From positions 620,001 to 684,000 of the forward strand of contig NZ_JBPDIH010000001.1 of assembly GCF_052030545.1 (NCBI RefSeq): a DNA stretch of 64,000 nucleotides, in the 5' to 3' direction. Source of the DNA: CANMXU01 sp052030545. GTDB lineage: Bacteria; Pseudomonadota; Gammaproteobacteria; Enterobacterales; Alteromonadaceae. The notes under the pieces are model-generated. The model ran no database searches. It saw only the letters and a program-made list of their open reading frames with translations, and was not told the origin of the DNA. Of the stretch, positions 44,277 to 52,317 are shown piece after piece. Within the stretch, counting starts at the first letter, position 1, and every line of letters starts with the position of its first letter. A program made the position numbers and the translations under genes.

Positions 44277-45617
44277 ATGAAATCAATATCTAAACTCAGT
44301 TATGTAATTGTTCTTTTGCCTCTTTTACAAGTCGATGTTCTTGCGAAAGAGCCGTCTAAAAGCCGGCAATCGAACATCACTTTACCCATCATAAGCTCAA
44401 CATTACCCACGTCAGAATCATTTGGCGGCACCGTTTCGCTAGACGCGCTACAGCATGATTTTGATGTGTTTTCTTGGCAATCTTTTATTGCGTTAAATTG
44501 GCCTGCTAACGCCGATGGTAGCCCAAATAACTCAATAGAGATTGGCACTGAAGATGCCAATACAGTTTGGCAGCATTACAAAGAAAGCCGTGATATTTTC
44601 TTGCCTAATGGAGCTAAACCGCTTGGCTGGGATCAAACAACGTCACCTCCGTCCGAGTGTCTAGGCAATAAAAAGCACGCGGTTTTAAGTCAAGTTGGCA
44701 AAACGCCCAATGTACTAGATGAAAGTGGCCAACCTTTTCAAACAGGTCCCTTGATTGACCAAAATGGTTTGTATACCCGTTTTGAAATTTTAACCAATGA
44801 AGTGATGTTTGACTACATCGTAGACAATGAATTATACAGTGAAGAGGGTCAAGCAACGTTTAATGCCGATGCTAACTTTCCTTTTAGTAGCTCAAGTAAA
44901 GTGGGCTCGATTATGTTAAAGGCAGCATGGAAGGTCATTGGCACTAATGATGATGCCAGTAAATTTCACACCTCAAAGGCTTACGTTTATAACAACCCGG
45001 ATGAACAAAAAGGGGTAGAAGCAGCCTGTAGTTTACAAAAAGTCGGCTTGGTCGGTTTTCATATTGGTACTAAAGTATCGGGTAACCCGCAATGGATATG
45101 GTCAACCTTTGAGCATGTTTATAATGTGCCAACGCAAGGAGAATCGCTAAAACGTGACCATTATAACTATTTTAATACCGAGCAAAAACAGTGTCAGGCC
45201 AACAGCAAAGACTGCACACCTGTTAATACGCCTCCGCCACGACCTTGGGATCCTGCAACGCCACATACAACACCCAGCCAAATAGAGCGAGTCATTGCCA
45301 TTGACAAGGCAACAATGGCGCTAAATGCTCAATATCAAGCGGCACTAAAAAATATTAAGGCTGATTCGGTTTGGGCAAATTATGAATTGGTTAGTACACA
45401 GTGGCCAACTAATGCTAACAGTAAAACCGATCCAACGGGTATTCCTGCACCTATGTTCTTGGCCAATACCACCCTAGAATCTTATATACAAGGAGAAGTA
45501 AAGCAAACATCTTCTAGCTGTATTCAGTGTCATAATAATGCCACGATGACCAATGGTCTATTTGCCGATTTCACTTATCTGCTACAACGCGCACAACCCA
45601 CGAAGAAGACAAAATAG
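44277..45617 (+). CDS. Monoheme cytochrome c-family secreted protein
   Basis: 446 residues from the ATG at 44277 (CAGGGA upstream, followed by a signal peptide ending DVLAKE). Only one heme c site exists, CIQCH near the C-terminus (about residue 420). The large N-terminal region includes FDVFSWQSFIALNWPAN, LVGFHIGTKVSGNPQWIWSTFEHVYNVP and Pro-rich PPPRPWDP. I do not recognise this region as a standard cytochrome; it recurs in similar shape in the protein at 49297, so the two are probably homologues. As first gene of a cluster with a GMC dehydrogenase, it is a candidate electron acceptor. Confidence 0.8.
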   Translation: MKSISKLSYVIVLLPLLQVDVLAKEPSKSRQSNITLPIISSTLPTSESFGGTVSLDALQHDFDVFSWQSFIALNWPANADGSPNNSIEIGTEDANTVWQHYKESRDIFLPNGAKPLGWDQTTSPPSECLGNKKHAVLSQVGKTPNVLDESGQPFQTGPLIDQNGLYTRFEILTNEVMFDYIVDNELYSEEGQATFNADANFPFSSSSKVGSIMLKAAWKVIGTNDDASKFHTSKAYVYNNPDEQKGVEAACSLQKVGLVGFHIGTKVSGNPQWIWSTFEHVYNVPTQGESLKRDHYNYFNTEQKQCQANSKDCTPVNTPPPRPWDPATPHTTPSQIERVIAIDKATMALNAQYQAALKNIKADSVWANYELVSTQWPTNANSKTDPTGIPAPMFLANTTLESYIQGEVKQTSSSCIQCHNNATMTNGLFADFTYLLQRAQPTKKTK

Positions 45618-45631
45618 CAAAGGAGAATACC

Positions 45632-46192
45632 ATGGAAGATATGTCAAATAATGCTCAGCAAGATAATCAACAAAATGATCAGCAAGGCATGGAAGCTTTT
45701 ATTGGTTTAAGTGCGGTCTTAACAGGGTTTAATCAAAGCATCATTGCGCCGCAACTTGACCCCGTTGATATTAAATCAACGTATCTCAGTTTTTGGCGTG
45801 AAAATACCGATGTTAATGAGCAAGGTTTGAGTGACAGAATATTAAGCTTATTTTCTACCTTAAACAGTAAATTACCTGCACTCACTGAGCAACAAATAGG
45901 TGAACATATGCTTGATGATGAACAAGGTCAGGCTTTTGTCTTAGCCTGTAGAAACTTGATTTTTTTATGGTACATGGGGGCATGGCCAACGGTTATTGAC
46001 AATGGCAATGATGAAACCCAAGGGATGACCGACTCAAGTTTGTTATCAAGTGAATCTTATACCTCAGGCCTAGTCTGGCAGGTTATGCAAGCACACCCAA
46101 TGGGTGATTCAAATTATCGTTACGGTTACTGGAGTAACCCTCCGGCAGATTTAAGTGATTACACCGGTAATGCAACTAACAGTGAAAGTTAA
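45632..46192 (+). CDS. Small subunit of an FAD-dependent GMC dehydrogenase (FAD-SLDH-type)
   Basis: 186 residues with AAAGGAGAA upstream. The C-terminal half shows the pattern of sorbitol/fructose/gluconate dehydrogenase small subunits: a hydrophobic FVLACRNLIFLWYMGAWP stretch followed by SYTSGLVWQVMQAHPMG and YRYGYWSNPP. In this family the small subunit is needed for maturation and Tat export of the catalytic subunit. Here the N-terminus is polar and Gln/Asn-rich (NNAQQDNQQNDQQG) without a visible twin-arginine signal. That raises the question of whether the complex is exported at all. It lies directly upstream of the GMC subunit gene. Confidence 0.8.
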   Translation: MEDMSNNAQQDNQQNDQQGMEAFIGLSAVLTGFNQSIIAPQLDPVDIKSTYLSFWRENTDVNEQGLSDRILSLFSTLNSKLPALTEQQIGEHMLDDEQGQAFVLACRNLIFLWYMGAWPTVIDNGNDETQGMTDSSLLSSESYTSGLVWQVMQAHPMGDSNYRYGYWSNPPADLSDYTGNATNSES

Positions 46193-46201
46193 GGGATGAA
46201 C

Positions 46202-48199
46202 ATGACTGATACTACAAAATATGATGCCGTGATTGTCGGCTCTGGCATCGCTGGGGCTATTGTTGCTAATGAATTAGGCAAAGCAGGTAAAAAAGTGCTG
46301 ATCCTAGAGTCAGGACCAGAAATTCCCGCTGATCGCTCTAAATATATGCAAACATTCTATACGGCGAATGCTAAAACGCCAGAATCGCCTTACCCTCCAC
46401 AAACACAAGGCGCGGTTAAAAATGATGACAATAACCCACTTGGCTTACCTGATCCCGCCACCGAAAATACGCCACGTTATACGGTTTTACAGGTGGATGC
46501 ATGGCGTAAACCTAAGCAATGTTATTTTGATTACACGCCACAAGAGACTGGCATAGATGGTACTAGCTTAAAGGCAAAGTTTGCTTTTGCCAGTTCTTAT
46601 GAACGTATTGGCGGAGGGACGACATGGCATTGGTTAGGTACATCATTACGACATTTTCCTGAAGATTTTGAACTTAACACCTTATATAAACAAGGTATTG
46701 ATTGGCCTGGCGGCGCAGACTTTTATCAAAAACTAGTGCCTTATTATGAAAAAGCTGACATCGAAATAGGTGTAGCAGGTGATAAAACGGCAGTGGATAA
46801 GCTCTATAAGCAATTCTCTGTTGACCCACAAAATACCTATGGCGATTTTTATAATTTCCCCATGCCAGGTATTACGCAAACAATTCAAGACCAGCTTTAT
46901 ATTGATACGCTTGATGATATGCAGTACGACGGGAACCCTGTTTTTGTTACCCCAACACCACAAGGCAGAAACTCACGCCCTGGAGAGCGTCGACAATGTG
47001 CAGGCAATACTAACTGTATTCCTATTTGTCCAATTCAAGCAAAATATGATGCCACAGTCACTATTGCGCGCGCCTTACAAACAGGTAACGTGGATATTCG
47101 TTACCGACATGTTGCTTGCAATATATCGCTTGATCCAAACAGTCAACAAGTGTCGGGCATCGACTATGTTACTTATGCCCACCAAGACGGCGTAAAAACA
47201 GGTTGTGGCACTGCCGTAGGGAAAGTATACATACTTGCTGCACATGCTATTGAAACACCTAAGTTATTATTAATGTCTGATAAAAATCCAGGTTTTGAAA
47301 ATGGGGTGGCAAATAGTAGTGACCAAGTAGGACGAAACCTAATGGATCACGTGATGTACTTAGGGTGGGGTTTATCTAAAGATCCTATTTACCCTTACAG
47401 AGGCCCATTATCAACTTCTGGCATTGAATCACTAAGGGATGGCGAGTTTAGAGATAAACGTTCGGCTTACCGTATTGAAATTGGCAATGAAGGTTGGCAA
47501 TGGGCAGCGAATGATCCCGCGACCACATTAGCTGATTTCGTTTTTGGTCAAAATAATAGTCAGCTCAATGGTAATTCTGTTAACGAGCAAGGGCAACAGC
47601 TACGTTGGCAACAGGCAAGCACAAAACCTTTTAGGAAACTATTTGGTCAGGAACTCGTAGAAACACTCAACCAAGTTTATACACGTCAAGTTCGGTTAGG
47701 CTACTTAATTGAGCAATTACCGGATCCTGAAAACCGGGTGCAATTGTCTACTACGCTAAAAGATAATTTGGGTTTTCCAAGGCCCTTAGTCACTTACCGT
47801 TTAGGCTCTGAATACGAAAGAAAAGCCTTTGTATCAGCTAAACAAATAACCACAGAATTGTTTAATAAAATTGGCGCAACAGAGTATACCAAACCCGCCG
47901 ATGCGCCGAAATATTCAGGTAATGATGTCACGTCAACCAATTTTCAATACAAACATGATAACGGTGACGTTGATAACTTTAAATTTTATGGGGCGGGACA
48001 TATTGTTGGTACCTACTGTATGGGTACAGATGCCAGCAATTCGGTATTAAATGACCGTCAACAATCTTGGGACCATAAAAACTTGTACATGGTAGGCAGT
48101 GGTGTTTTCCCAACCATAGCAACAGGTAATCCAACACTCACCATTGCCGCGTTAACGTTTCAAGCGGTAGAGCATATATTAACTGATTTACGGCAATAA
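46202..48199 (+). CDS. GMC oxidoreductase, catalytic FAD subunit
   Basis: 665 residues from the ATG at 46202, preferred for AAGGG six bases upstream; ATG 46196 is an alternative. The FAD-binding Rossmann motif is VIVGSGIAGAIVANE near 10-24. The cluster CAGNTNCIPICPIQ (Cys266, Cys272, Cys276) matches the iron-sulfur site known from the FAD glucose and fructose dehydrogenase branch. The C-terminal GAGHIVGTYCMG and TGNPTLTIAALTFQA carry the conserved catalytic His and Asn. It oxidises a sugar or alcohol and passes electrons to a cytochrome. It has no own signal peptide; the family is exported through its small subunit's signal. Exact substrate cannot be read. Confidence 0.92.
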   Translation: MTDTTKYDAVIVGSGIAGAIVANELGKAGKKVLILESGPEIPADRSKYMQTFYTANAKTPESPYPPQTQGAVKNDDNNPLGLPDPATENTPRYTVLQVDAWRKPKQCYFDYTPQETGIDGTSLKAKFAFASSYERIGGGTTWHWLGTSLRHFPEDFELNTLYKQGIDWPGGADFYQKLVPYYEKADIEIGVAGDKTAVDKLYKQFSVDPQNTYGDFYNFPMPGITQTIQDQLYIDTLDDMQYDGNPVFVTPTPQGRNSRPGERRQCAGNTNCIPICPIQAKYDATVTIARALQTGNVDIRYRHVACNISLDPNSQQVSGIDYVTYAHQDGVKTGCGTAVGKVYILAAHAIETPKLLLMSDKNPGFENGVANSSDQVGRNLMDHVMYLGWGLSKDPIYPYRGPLSTSGIESLRDGEFRDKRSAYRIEIGNEGWQWAANDPATTLADFVFGQNNSQLNGNSVNEQGQQLRWQQASTKPFRKLFGQELVETLNQVYTRQVRLGYLIEQLPDPENRVQLSTTLKDNLGFPRPLVTYRLGSEYERKAFVSAKQITTELFNKIGATEYTKPADAPKYSGNDVTSTNFQYKHDNGDVDNFKFYGAGHIVGTYCMGTDASNSVLNDRQQSWDHKNLYMVGSGVFPTIATGNPTLTIAALTFQAVEHILTDLRQ

Positions 48200-48211
48200 A
48201 CGCTCAATCAA

Positions 48212-48240
48212 AATGGCTAGTGTTTATCATGCTAGCCATT
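48212..48240 (+). other. Hairpin after the GMC gene
   Basis: AATGGCTAG and CTAGCCATT form a 9-bp stem with an 11-base loop, 12 bp after the stop codon at 48199. No T-run follows, so it may protect or attenuate the transcript rather than terminate it. Confidence 0.5.
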
Positions 48241-48304
48241 GCTTACATTATGCCAAGCTTAAAGTAACTTTTACCTTCTAAGTCATTTAATTAAAGGAAT
48301 AATA

Positions 48305-49240
48305 ATGTCATATCGATCTATTTTACTACTCACTTTAATTTTAGTGCCGTTAAACAAGGTTCTGGCTAAATCAATACAAACGGACAGTGAAAATTTTAGC
48401 GCAATAAGTCATCAAGTAAAAACCTGGGGCGCAGCCCAATCTACTTTAGTGGTGATGGACAATGACGATACCCTAACAATGATGAACTGCCCTGACCACA
48501 ATAATACCATCACCTGCCAGTATTTGGGCGGAGCAGCTTGGTTCACGTGGCAACAAGCACAAATTGAAAATAAAAGTGAACCCCGTGTTGCCGATAATGT
48601 TACGGATTTAATTGCTATATCAGGTTTGATTTTTTCATTGTCTAATATGGAATATACCGCGGAACAAGTACCTAAAACGCTGAATGAGTTGTCAAAAAAA
48701 GGCGTTCGTTTTTTAGTGGAAACAGCTCGAGGAAATGGCAATGTATCGGCGACAGAACGTCAATTTTCACAATTGCTTATGCCATCTTCAATAAGTTTAC
48801 AGTCTTTTATTAAACAGCATTCCTTGGTGTTTTCTCAAGGTAATATTGCCAGTAAACCTAGCCCATTTGAGCCTTGTGCAGATGAAAAAATGCGTCCAAT
48901 TACCTATCAAAATGGTGTCATGTATTTAGCAGGTCAAGATAAAGGCAAAAACTTAAAATGCCTAGTTAAAAAATACAACGAACAACAAGCGGTTAAAACC
49001 AAAATAAGCCATATTATTTTTATTGATGACACTTTAAAAAATGTTAAAAGTGTTGCCAGCGCCTTTAAAAATAGTAAGGAATATACCGTCAACGCCATTC
49101 ATTACACCGCCTTAGCTAAGCACAAATTAGCGCTAACTAAAGGCAGCCAAGCAAGTGCTTATCAACAAGCAGCGATGAACCGCTGGTATAAAATAAAATC
49201 AACGTTAGAACTGTCACTACTTAACCCCGCATTACCTTAG
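48305..49240 (+). CDS. DUF2608 family secreted HAD-like protein
   Basis: 311 residues with a signal peptide (ILLLTLILVPLNKVLA). The motif VVMDNDDTLTM near 49-60 is the DxDxT-like nucleophile block of HAD hydrolases, and IIFIDDTLKNVKS near 240 is the late acidic motif, both in the DUF2608 arrangement. Cysteines in MNCPDHNNTITCQY may pair. The family is a periplasmic phosphatase-like group of unknown substrate. Its place between the GMC catalytic gene and the second cytochrome in one strand suggests a maturation or regulatory role in this cluster. Confidence 0.85.
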   Translation: MSYRSILLLTLILVPLNKVLAKSIQTDSENFSAISHQVKTWGAAQSTLVVMDNDDTLTMMNCPDHNNTITCQYLGGAAWFTWQQAQIENKSEPRVADNVTDLIAISGLIFSLSNMEYTAEQVPKTLNELSKKGVRFLVETARGNGNVSATERQFSQLLMPSSISLQSFIKQHSLVFSQGNIASKPSPFEPCADEKMRPITYQNGVMYLAGQDKGKNLKCLVKKYNEQQAVKTKISHIIFIDDTLKNVKSVASAFKNSKEYTVNAIHYTALAKHKLALTKGSQASAYQQAAMNRWYKIKSTLELSLLNPALP

Positions 49241-49296
49241 CAAAAGCGATGCACCTTAACGCTTGCAGTTATTTATTAAATAAAGGAATTAATAAT

Positions 49297-50952
49297 ATGT
49301 CGATTTCAATAAAATCAAGCTTAGTTACGTTGAGTTATATTTTTTGTCTGTTTTTTATTGTCAGTAAAGCTGTCCAAGCAGAGCCAAAATACCAAGGAGT
49401 TAATACCTGCTCAGGTACTTATCCTAGCTACTGGCAAGACCCCGCTGCAAAATTTAAAGACATGTGGACAGGTCAAAAAATAACTAATGTGCCGACAAAT
49501 ACATGGAAAAAAGGCGTTTTTCAGCTATCTGATAATTATCCCAATAAGCTAATAGACGATAAAGCAAATCAGCCTTGGCGCGATAAACGCTTTGATGCAC
49601 TGTTTTTGGCTGATACCAATCAAACCACCAAAAAAGAACTGGCTGAAGAATATTCATGGTTAGTCCTTAATTACATACATGAAGGGAATATCAATCAAGC
49701 CAATCAAATGGATTTTGATGTGTGTAACAACCCTGTACGCCCTTGGTACCATATTCCTTTTCAAACATATGATGCGATGAGTGGCCGAGAATTTACCCAT
49801 GGATTAACACGGGAAGCCCCGGTAACCTTCTCAGTAAAAACGGGCAGTGGCTTAGTTAACACCACCATGTGGGCTGTTGGTATATACAATGCAACAGCGG
49901 CGTATACATTGGGGGAAGTCTGGCAAAAAAATGGTCAAGCAAAAATACCCACACAAAGCATCGCTTTTCATGAAGGTGCCGTTATTGGTAAACCCTTGTT
50001 CAATACCGCAACTGTTGAGCAATTGCCGGTATTAAAAAATATGCCAAGCTGGAATGCAAATATTTCAGCGCCTTCATTTTGTAAATGTACCGCCAAGATC
50101 AAAGGTCAACAATGTAACTTAATCGAAGAAAGCAACCAGTGTCCGCGCAGTTACAAGCAATGGCCAAACGTTAAACTTCTACAGTTTGATATAGCGATTA
50201 AAGATAGCAGGGCGCAAGGTACAGGCTGGGTTTATGGAACCTTTGTCGCAGATGGAGAACGTAAAGCATCGGTTAAAGAGCCTTGGCTACGAATGAGTCT
50301 ACTTGGGCTAATGTGGGGGAATGATACGCCACCTATGGGCGAGCTAGCCTACAACTACCCAAAAAATCCGCGTAAAAATGGATTTAGTGAAGAAGTTATT
50401 ATCTGGGATACCGTAGATACATTAAATGCCGCCAGTGGCACCGAAATATCAAAACAAATGGGGCATTTAGGCTGTAATTACCGGTTAAATGGCCCTGCTG
50501 ACAATGCAAATAGTTCATGTCTAAGTTGCCATGGCACCGCATCAGTTCCTGATGAAAATGAAGTGACGCCGCCAAGTATTTCACAGTTTTCAAAAACACA
50601 AACCAATGAATGTGTAACCCCTGATCCCGGTTCTAAAGTCGCAGGGACAGATCGTAGCGGCACACCCTCGAAAGTAATCAATGGTGTATCTTTTGCCGAC
50701 ATGGACTCGTTATATTTTGCTAATGTACCTGCTGCAACTAGCTTTAATATGACAGTAGCTACACCAAAAGGTCAGGTAAATGTGATGGGAGAAGGTGTAC
50801 CAAGTTATGCTGACAGTCAACAAAAGCAATGGATTTCACTTGATTATTCCTTACAGCTTTCTATTTCACTTAAACAGTGGATGCAATGGCAAAAACATAA
50901 AAATAGTCCACAGACGGTTAGGGTAGTCGATAAAGAATTACGTCGTGAGTAA
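49297..50952 (+). CDS. Second monoheme cytochrome c-family secreted protein
   Basis: 551 residues from the ATG at 49297 (TAAAGGAATT upstream). A signal peptide ends VSKAVQAEP. A single heme site CLSCH lies near 425, in a SSCLSCHGT setting like SSSCIQCHN in the protein at 44277. Other cysteines (CKCTAKIKGQQC, CPRSY) are clustered near 270-300 and may form disulfides or bind metal. The long N-terminal part (YWQDPAAKFKDMWTGQKI, FQTYDAMSGREFTHGLTREAPVTF) is of no family I recognise. It ends the cluster and likely takes electrons from, or is a partner of, the GMC enzyme. Confidence 0.78.
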   Translation: MSISIKSSLVTLSYIFCLFFIVSKAVQAEPKYQGVNTCSGTYPSYWQDPAAKFKDMWTGQKITNVPTNTWKKGVFQLSDNYPNKLIDDKANQPWRDKRFDALFLADTNQTTKKELAEEYSWLVLNYIHEGNINQANQMDFDVCNNPVRPWYHIPFQTYDAMSGREFTHGLTREAPVTFSVKTGSGLVNTTMWAVGIYNATAAYTLGEVWQKNGQAKIPTQSIAFHEGAVIGKPLFNTATVEQLPVLKNMPSWNANISAPSFCKCTAKIKGQQCNLIEESNQCPRSYKQWPNVKLLQFDIAIKDSRAQGTGWVYGTFVADGERKASVKEPWLRMSLLGLMWGNDTPPMGELAYNYPKNPRKNGFSEEVIIWDTVDTLNAASGTEISKQMGHLGCNYRLNGPADNANSSCLSCHGTASVPDENEVTPPSISQFSKTQTNECVTPDPGSKVAGTDRSGTPSKVINGVSFADMDSLYFANVPAATSFNMTVATPKGQVNVMGEGVPSYADSQQKQWISLDYSLQLSISLKQWMQWQKHKNSPQTVRVVDKELRRE

Positions 50953-50971
50953 ATAACTTAATGAGTTTCAA

Positions 50972-51030
50972 GATGCTTATCTGAACCAATAGTTTTAGCG
51001 CCAAGCCACTATGGTTCAGATAGCCGCATC
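50972..51030 (+). other. Long hairpin after the dehydrogenase cluster
   Basis: GATGC, TATCTGAACCA and TAGT on the left pair with ACTA, TGGTTCAGATA and GCATC on the right, giving about 20 base pairs with small bulges around a loop of about 14 bases. It follows the last cytochrome gene by 20 bp but lacks a T-run. Confidence 0.55.
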
Positions 51031-51057
51031 TATAGGCGTAAACAGTGTTTTTTCTGC

Positions 51058-51213
51058 TCAAAAACAGTCAAGTTCACCGTTTTTAGTCTTCTTGTTTTTA
51101 AACGTACGAATGCCACTATCAACCATGTCAATAAGCTCAAAGTCTAGCCCTGTAGCAATTTCGTGTGTTGATTTTAATTGACGCACAAGTGGGCAGGTGC
51201 CAGATTGTGTTTG
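51058..51213 (-). pseudogene. Possible C-terminal gene remnant
   Basis: On the minus strand an open frame of about 51 codons follows an in-frame TAG and ends at TGA (51058-51060). Its translation contains PLVRQLKSTHEIATGLDFELIDMVDSG, in pieces with balanced, protein-like composition unlike random AT-rich DNA. It lacks a start codon and a ribosome binding site. It may be the degraded tail of a lost gene; I do not recognise the family. Confidence 0.35.
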
Positions 51214-51314
51214 CTAAATAATGTGACTTATTCAATATTGTCGATAATCGCCAATAGCGGCAAGCTAGTTGGTTTGAGCAATAGATTAGCTTGTTAAATG
51301 CCAATTACAGGCCA

Positions 51315-51355
51315 TAAAAAAGCACCATTTTCTTAGTAAGGAAATATGGTGCTTT
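51315..51355 (-). terminator. Terminator of the second PEP-CTERM gene
   Basis: AAAGCACCAT and ATGGTGCTTT form a 10-bp stem with a 17-base loop; on the minus strand it is followed by a T-run. It lies just after the PEP-CTERM stop codon at 51379. Confidence 0.85.
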
Positions 51356-51378
51356 AGTGATTCGAGAGTGTGAGTCTT

Positions 51379-51918
51379 TTACACTTTTTTAAATTTACGT
51401 GATGCTAAACCTAAAATACCCAATGCGAAGATAGCGAGGGTTGAAGGTTCTGGCACTGGTGCCGAAGCAGAAGACTGCACCAATGCCCCAAAGGTGTCGC
51501 GTGTATAATCATACGTATTATTAAATATATGCTTAGTATCAGTGCTCGTGTATATAAAACCACCATCATCGTTTGCATTTGCTACACCGTCATCCCAACG
51601 GATCCAGATATAATCTTCAAGTGAACCCATAATATCAAAAGCTGCGTCACGGTCTGAAGAAATAGGATATTCTGCGATAATATTGTCAAATAAATTACTC
51701 GCATTATTAAATGTATCTAATGTGAAGCCTTGGCTTTCAATCGTGGCCACATCCATATTGTAAAACTTGTTAATATCCCAATAGGTGATCCCGGAAACAG
51801 TATCAGTAAAGCCATCGTTAAGCGTATCAATAGTAGCTTCAATGATCCCCGCATTAGCAAAATTACTCGCTGATAAAACGAGTCCAACACAAGCTGCTTT
51901 TAACATTTTTATATTCAT
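51379..51918 (-). CDS. PEP-CTERM sorting-domain protein
   Basis: 179 residues with a signal peptide ending near FANAG (about residue 24). The C-terminus VPEPSTLAIFALGILGLASRKF is essentially identical to that of the protein at 37978, down to the DNA level. The mature region is acidic, Asp/Asn-rich, Cys-free and short (FTDTVSGITYWDINKFYNMD), resembling small PEP-CTERM proteins with no known enzyme activity. A sigma-54 promoter precedes it. It is monocistronic between the cytochrome cluster and rimO. Cleavage by an exosortase outside the window is expected. Confidence 0.92.
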   Translation of the reverse strand: MNIKMLKAACVGLVLSASNFANAGIIEATIDTLNDGFTDTVSGITYWDINKFYNMDVATIESQGFTLDTFNNASNLFDNIIAEYPISSDRDAAFDIMGSLEDYIWIRWDDGVANANDDGGFIYTSTDTKHIFNNTYDYTRDTFGALVQSSASAPVPEPSTLAIFALGILGLASRKFKKV

Positions 51919-51987
51919 CGTACTTTCCTTTACAATTCATTCCGAGAAATGAGGATCATATTGTTTATATTCTTTATTTTTGTAAGC

Positions 51988-52004
51988 AGCATAAATCACG
52001 CCAA
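51988..52004 (-). promoter_or_regulatory. Sigma-54 (-24/-12) promoter of the second PEP-CTERM gene
   Basis: The minus strand reads TTGGCGTGATTTATGCT, with GG and GC separated by ten bases, an excellent match to TTGGCAC-G-N4-TTGCT except one base in each element. The expected start of transcription is about 60 bases upstream of the start codon at 51918. The rest of 51919-52317 holds no other feature I can support, apart from an AT-rich leader to rimO. Confidence 0.85.
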
Positions 52005-52317
52005 ACATAGAAAAGCTATTTTTTTAAAGGCTTACCTATGAATGATAAATTACTAAATGCATCAGTGTAAAATAATTAGACACTTTGCTAGATAAAGCTC
52101 ATCACTTTAAATAAGTGTGTTTTATCAAATACGGCAACTACCACGCCCAGTAACATTCCTGTATAATCCCGCGCATTAAACAATTGCCTTCGCGCTTATT
52201 CCAAGTAAAGCCTGAATTTGCAATAAAGGCGGTTAAATCACCATTTATGACGCTGCTCTTTATTGCTTTCTATAAGTAAAGCGCCAGTAGCAATATTAAG
52301 AGTAAGTTGAGAGACAT

